In this document: piece by piece, positions 61,765-64,000 of the stretch
Position numbering within the stretch: the first letter of the stretch is position 1
Layout: every line of letters starts with the position of its first letter
Assembly (NCBI GenBank): GCA_019638185.1
Contig: JAHBUH010000002.1
Coordinates: forward strand, 186,001-250,000
From: Leadbetterella sp.
GTDB lineage: Bacteria > Bacteroidota > Bacteroidia > Cytophagales > Spirosomataceae
Length of the DNA stretch: 64,000 nt
Direction: 5' to 3'
Notes under the pieces: model-generated
The model's input: the letters and a program-made list of their open reading frames with translations, nothing else
Told to the model about the DNA's origin: nothing
Databases searched by the model: none
Program-made: the position numbers and the translations under genes

Positions 61765-62373
61765 TTAGTAGGCCTCCTTAATGATCCTGGTTCCCAGTGT
61801 CTTAGCTGTTTTTTCGAAGCCTTCGCCAATACGGGACTCATTACTGAAGTTACTTCCCCACTGGTTACCCGGAGCATTTTCGCTCTTGATTTTCAGCAGC
61901 ACTTTGGAGGGATTGCCGGTTTCGGTGAAGGTGAGCAGGGTGGTGACCTTGGCGGGCTGCTTCATTACGCCGGCATCCCAGCCGGGGTAAATCCAGACGG
62001 CGTCCACGGTCAGGGTGTAAGGTGCGTCTTTTTTGCCCAGTCCGAAAACAGTACCTTTTTTAGCTGTTACGGTCTTGGCTATGAGATCCATGAAGTTAGG
62101 TTCCCAGATCGATTCTTTGGCACCTTCCCATTTTCTCACCCAGGTGTCACCTGTACCGGGATTTTTTGCGTTCAGGTCTTCACTCCGCTCTTTGATGTAC
62201 TGCTGCTCGGTTTTGTTTTCGTTAAACAGCTTCATGTCATCGTAGCGAAACACCACATTTATGGCTTTAGCGTCTTTCAGGAATTTGAAATCTCCTTCCA
62301 CCACATTCATTTTCTGGGCGGAAGCTCCTGCAGCCAGTAGCAGGAGAGAGAACAGGACGGTGATTTTTTTCAT
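61765..62373 (-). CDS. Exported protein of unknown function
   Basis: 202 aa. Signal peptide MKKITVLFSLLLLAAGASAQ. The mature protein has charged and beta-rich segments (FKFLKDAKAINVVFRYDDMKLF; PYTLTVDAVWIYPGWDAGVMKQPAKVTTLLTF; FEKTAKTLGTRIIKEAY) and no membrane helix. I do not recognise the family. Likely periplasmic. It precedes the second susC on the same strand by about 120 bp but that gene has its own -7 box. Confidence 0.75.
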   Translation of the reverse strand: MKKITVLFSLLLLAAGASAQKMNVVEGDFKFLKDAKAINVVFRYDDMKLFNENKTEQQYIKERSEDLNAKNPGTGDTWVRKWEGAKESIWEPNFMDLIAKTVTAKKGTVFGLGKKDAPYTLTVDAVWIYPGWDAGVMKQPAKVTTLLTFTETGNPSKVLLKIKSENAPGNQWGSNFSNESRIGEGFEKTAKTLGTRIIKEAY

Positions 62374-62393
62374 AGGTTGATTACTTTAGGTCT

Positions 62394-62401
62394 CAAATGT
62401 A
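62394..62401 (-). promoter_or_regulatory. Candidate -7 box of the exported-protein gene
   Basis: Minus-strand TACATTTG matches TAnnTTTG, about 20 nt before the ATG at 62373. Confidence 0.45.
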
Positions 62402-62456
62402 GTGATCTTTTTAGTGAAAAGATAAAAACTAAAAGCGAAAAAATTATGGATTCCGG

Positions 62457-62960
62457 TCAGTGGCTGCGGAATACGCCGATGATCCTGTCCCACAGGCCGG
62501 TCTGGTGAAAGGTGAACTTTTTATGTACGATGAAGTTAAAAATAAAACTCATGCCCATTCCCATAAAGTGGCCTATGGTGCCTGCGGGGCTGAATTCTTT
62601 CCCGGTGAAGGGGATGGTCATTTTTTCAGCGCCGATAAGGTTCATGAGCAGGCGGATGGAGTAATCAGCGCCATAAACGGTGATGCATCCGGAAACCACA
62701 ATGGTGATGAGGTATTTTACGATCTCGCGGGTGGTTTTCCCGGAGTTCCGGGCATTAAATGCCAGGAGTTTGGTGAGGTAGAAACCTACGGGGATGGAGA
62801 CCAGGTAACCCACCCAGAAGGCTTTGACGTTATTCCAGTCTAAAAAGTTAACCAGCAGGGTGGTCCCTATAAGATACTGGACAATCACCCCTCCCAAAGC
62901 AGCTATAAAGTAGCCAAAAAAGTTTTTATTTTCCCGGTAGAGTTGCTTTGTCCTGCTCAA
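62457..62960 (-). CDS. GtrA-like membrane protein
   Basis: 167 aa with four membrane helices (FFGYFIAALGGVIVQYLIGTTLL; AFWVGYLVSIPVGFYLTKLL; IVKYLITIVVSGCITVYGAD; IGHFMGMGMSFIFNFIVHKKFTF). The last helix with FNFIVHKKFTF is the GtrA hallmark (compare NFlxxrxwvF). GtrA proteins are thought to flip or handle lipid-linked sugars for cell-surface glycans. Length is a little above the family norm. No glycosyltransferase is next to it here. Confidence 0.87.
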   Translation of the reverse strand: MSRTKQLYRENKNFFGYFIAALGGVIVQYLIGTTLLVNFLDWNNVKAFWVGYLVSIPVGFYLTKLLAFNARNSGKTTREIVKYLITIVVSGCITVYGADYSIRLLMNLIGAEKMTIPFTGKEFSPAGTIGHFMGMGMSFIFNFIVHKKFTFHQTGLWDRIIGVFRSH

Positions 62961-62986
62961 AAGTGCTCAAGAATCTGATTAGAACT

Positions 62987-62994
62987 CAAAGATA
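62987..62994 (-). promoter_or_regulatory. Candidate -7 box of the gtrA-like gene
   Basis: Minus-strand TATCTTTG matches TAnnTTTG, 26 nt before the ATG at 62960. Confidence 0.5.
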
Positions 62995-63080
62995 CGACGA
63001 TTTTTGTGTTTTATCGGAGTTTTTTTAGATAAAATCAATGAATCCGGGCCCTCTTTTCCGGGGGCGGCGCCTTCGTATAT

Positions 63081-63088
63081 TATATTTG
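63081..63088 (+). promoter_or_regulatory. Candidate -7 box of the M23 peptidase gene
   Basis: TATATTTG matches TAnnTTTG, 28 nt before the ATG at 63117. Confidence 0.5.
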
Positions 63089-63116
63089 CAATAAATTTTT
63101 TACCATAAGACCGCTG

Positions 63117-63983
63117 ATGCTGTTTAACACACTGCTTATTGCATGCTCCGTTTTCTGCGTTAAGCCGGAGAGTGATACTACTTTTTCATTCCGGGAGCAC
63201 CCTCATTTTTTTGAAAAGTACCGGGAGCTCCTGGTGAATGTCCGGAATTATTATGTGACGCCCAGGGAAGCGGAACACGAGTTCAAAGCCATTATGCAGG
63301 AGCTCCGCCGGAAATTCCCGAACACCCTGTCGCCGGGTGAGTACATCCCCCTGGTTTTCCCGCTGGCCGGCAGTAATGTGTCAGCCGTGGGCGGAAGGAA
63401 AGGAAACGGGTATTACGTGCGGGAGTTTAACCTGTTTGACCAGTCGGTCAGCGGCAGCCACCCGGCCCATGATATTTTTATTTACGACCGGAACCAGGAT
63501 TGTATCGATGACCGGCGCGGCGAGTACGTGGACGTGGTGTCTGTAGGGCACGGGATCGTGATCGCGGTGGAGCAGAACTGGCAGGAGGGCTCCATTTTCC
63601 GGGGTGGGAATTACGTTTGGGTATATGACCTGGAGCGCGGTGGACTGTGGTATTATGCGCATAACCGGGAGAGCGTGGTGGTAGCCGGGCAGCGGGTACG
63701 GCCGGGCGATAAGCTGGGCCAGGTGGGACGAACCGGCTTTAACGCCGCTCAGAGCCGCTCTGATACCCATCTTCACCTGATGTACCTGGAACTGGATGAG
63801 GACCTTTACCCGCATCCCGTGAATTATTATGAATGGCTGCAGGACGCGGAAACGGTGTATGTGCCTACTAAGGCTGAGCCTTATGTGCCTCCGCGTCAGC
63901 TGGATTTTATCCCCCGGAAAGGTGCGGGGGATAAGAAAGTCAGCTTAAGGAAAACTCCGCCGCTCAGGCTTCCGACAAGGTAA
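63117..63983 (+). CDS. M23-family metallopeptidase (LytM-like)
   Basis: 288 aa. A short hydrophobic N-terminus (MLFNTLLIACSVFC) may be a lipoprotein or secretion signal. The peptidase domain has HPAHDIFIYDR (the HxxxD zinc motif) and DTHLHLMYLE (the HxH zinc motif); YYAHNRESVVVAGQRVRPGDKLGQVGRTG is the usual beta-core. All zinc ligands are present, so it should be an active endopeptidase, probably on peptidoglycan cross-bridges. A Pro/Arg/Lys-rich tail ends the protein. The window closes 17 bp after its stop. Confidence 0.92.
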   Translation: MLFNTLLIACSVFCVKPESDTTFSFREHPHFFEKYRELLVNVRNYYVTPREAEHEFKAIMQELRRKFPNTLSPGEYIPLVFPLAGSNVSAVGGRKGNGYYVREFNLFDQSVSGSHPAHDIFIYDRNQDCIDDRRGEYVDVVSVGHGIVIAVEQNWQEGSIFRGGNYVWVYDLERGGLWYYAHNRESVVVAGQRVRPGDKLGQVGRTGFNAAQSRSDTHLHLMYLELDEDLYPHPVNYYEWLQDAETVYVPTKAEPYVPPRQLDFIPRKGAGDKKVSLRKTPPLRLPTR

Positions 63984-64000
63984 AGGTATATTCTTCCATG

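Noticed and set aside
1-64000. tRNA, rRNA or other structured RNA genes
   Set aside because: No cloverleaf or rRNA-like segments were found in the intergenic regions.

Overview
This 64 kb window comes from a member of the Bacteroidota. The evidence is two SusC/SusD outer-membrane pairs, promoters with the TAnnTTTG -7 box typical of the phylum, almost no Shine-Dalgarno sites, many exported outer-membrane-type proteins, and a flexirubin-type pigment cluster. A flexirubin-producing chitinophagal or cytophagal lineage fits; I cannot name the genus. No rRNA, tRNA or CRISPR array was seen.

Layout. (1) 1-8.9 kb is AT-rich: a SusD (cut by the window edge), its SusC, a membrane-bound AraC-type sensor/regulator, then about 1.4 kb without intact genes that holds a decayed IS66 element. 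(2) 8.9-24.2 kb is GC-richer housekeeping DNA: uvrA, a HAD phosphatase, an RsmI-like methyltransferase, pfkA, a thioredoxin-like protein, aroQ, an isoaspartyl peptidase, a few exported or membrane proteins, radA, and a shortened rhuM. (3) 24.4-56.9 kb is a flexirubin-type (aryl polyene plus dialkylresorcinol) gene cluster. (4) 56.9-64 kb holds a second SusD/SusC pair, an exported protein, a GtrA-like protein and an M23 peptidase.

How the cluster works (family knowledge plus inference). Tyrosine ammonia-lyase makes p-coumarate, and a phenylacetate-CoA-ligase-like enzyme would activate it for loading on an acyl carrier protein. Ketosynthases with partner subunits that lack the catalytic residues, one FabG ketoreductase and three hotdog dehydratase-type proteins would extend it to an aryl polyene. 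DarB and DarA make the dialkylresorcinol half. Two acyl-transfer-type proteins, a BtrH-like protein with a Cys-His-Asp triad and a C45-family lipoprotein, are candidates for joining the halves by an ester bond. A flavin-dependent halogenase with WxWxIP and a conserved lysine predicts a chlorinated pigment. An ABC exporter, an MMPL-PlsC fusion, a LolA-like carrier, a polysaccharide-deacetylase-like protein, a GT2-DUF2062 protein and an LpxL-like acyltransferase suggest transport to and anchoring in the outer membrane. A phosphopantetheinyl transferase would activate the carrier proteins.

The cluster has a rightward arm (24.4-48.5 kb) and a leftward arm (55.5-49.5 kb) that converge on an Rpn-type nuclease gene. 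The halogenase diverges from the head of the leftward arm. Flexirubin clusters are a known class. What deserves attention here are the catalytically degenerate ketosynthase partners, one with a 15-bp tandem repeat, the two candidate ester-forming enzymes, the absence of a methyltransferase, a 24-bp AT palindrome inside the operon, and the paired apparently leaderless promoters of uvrA and its divergent neighbour.
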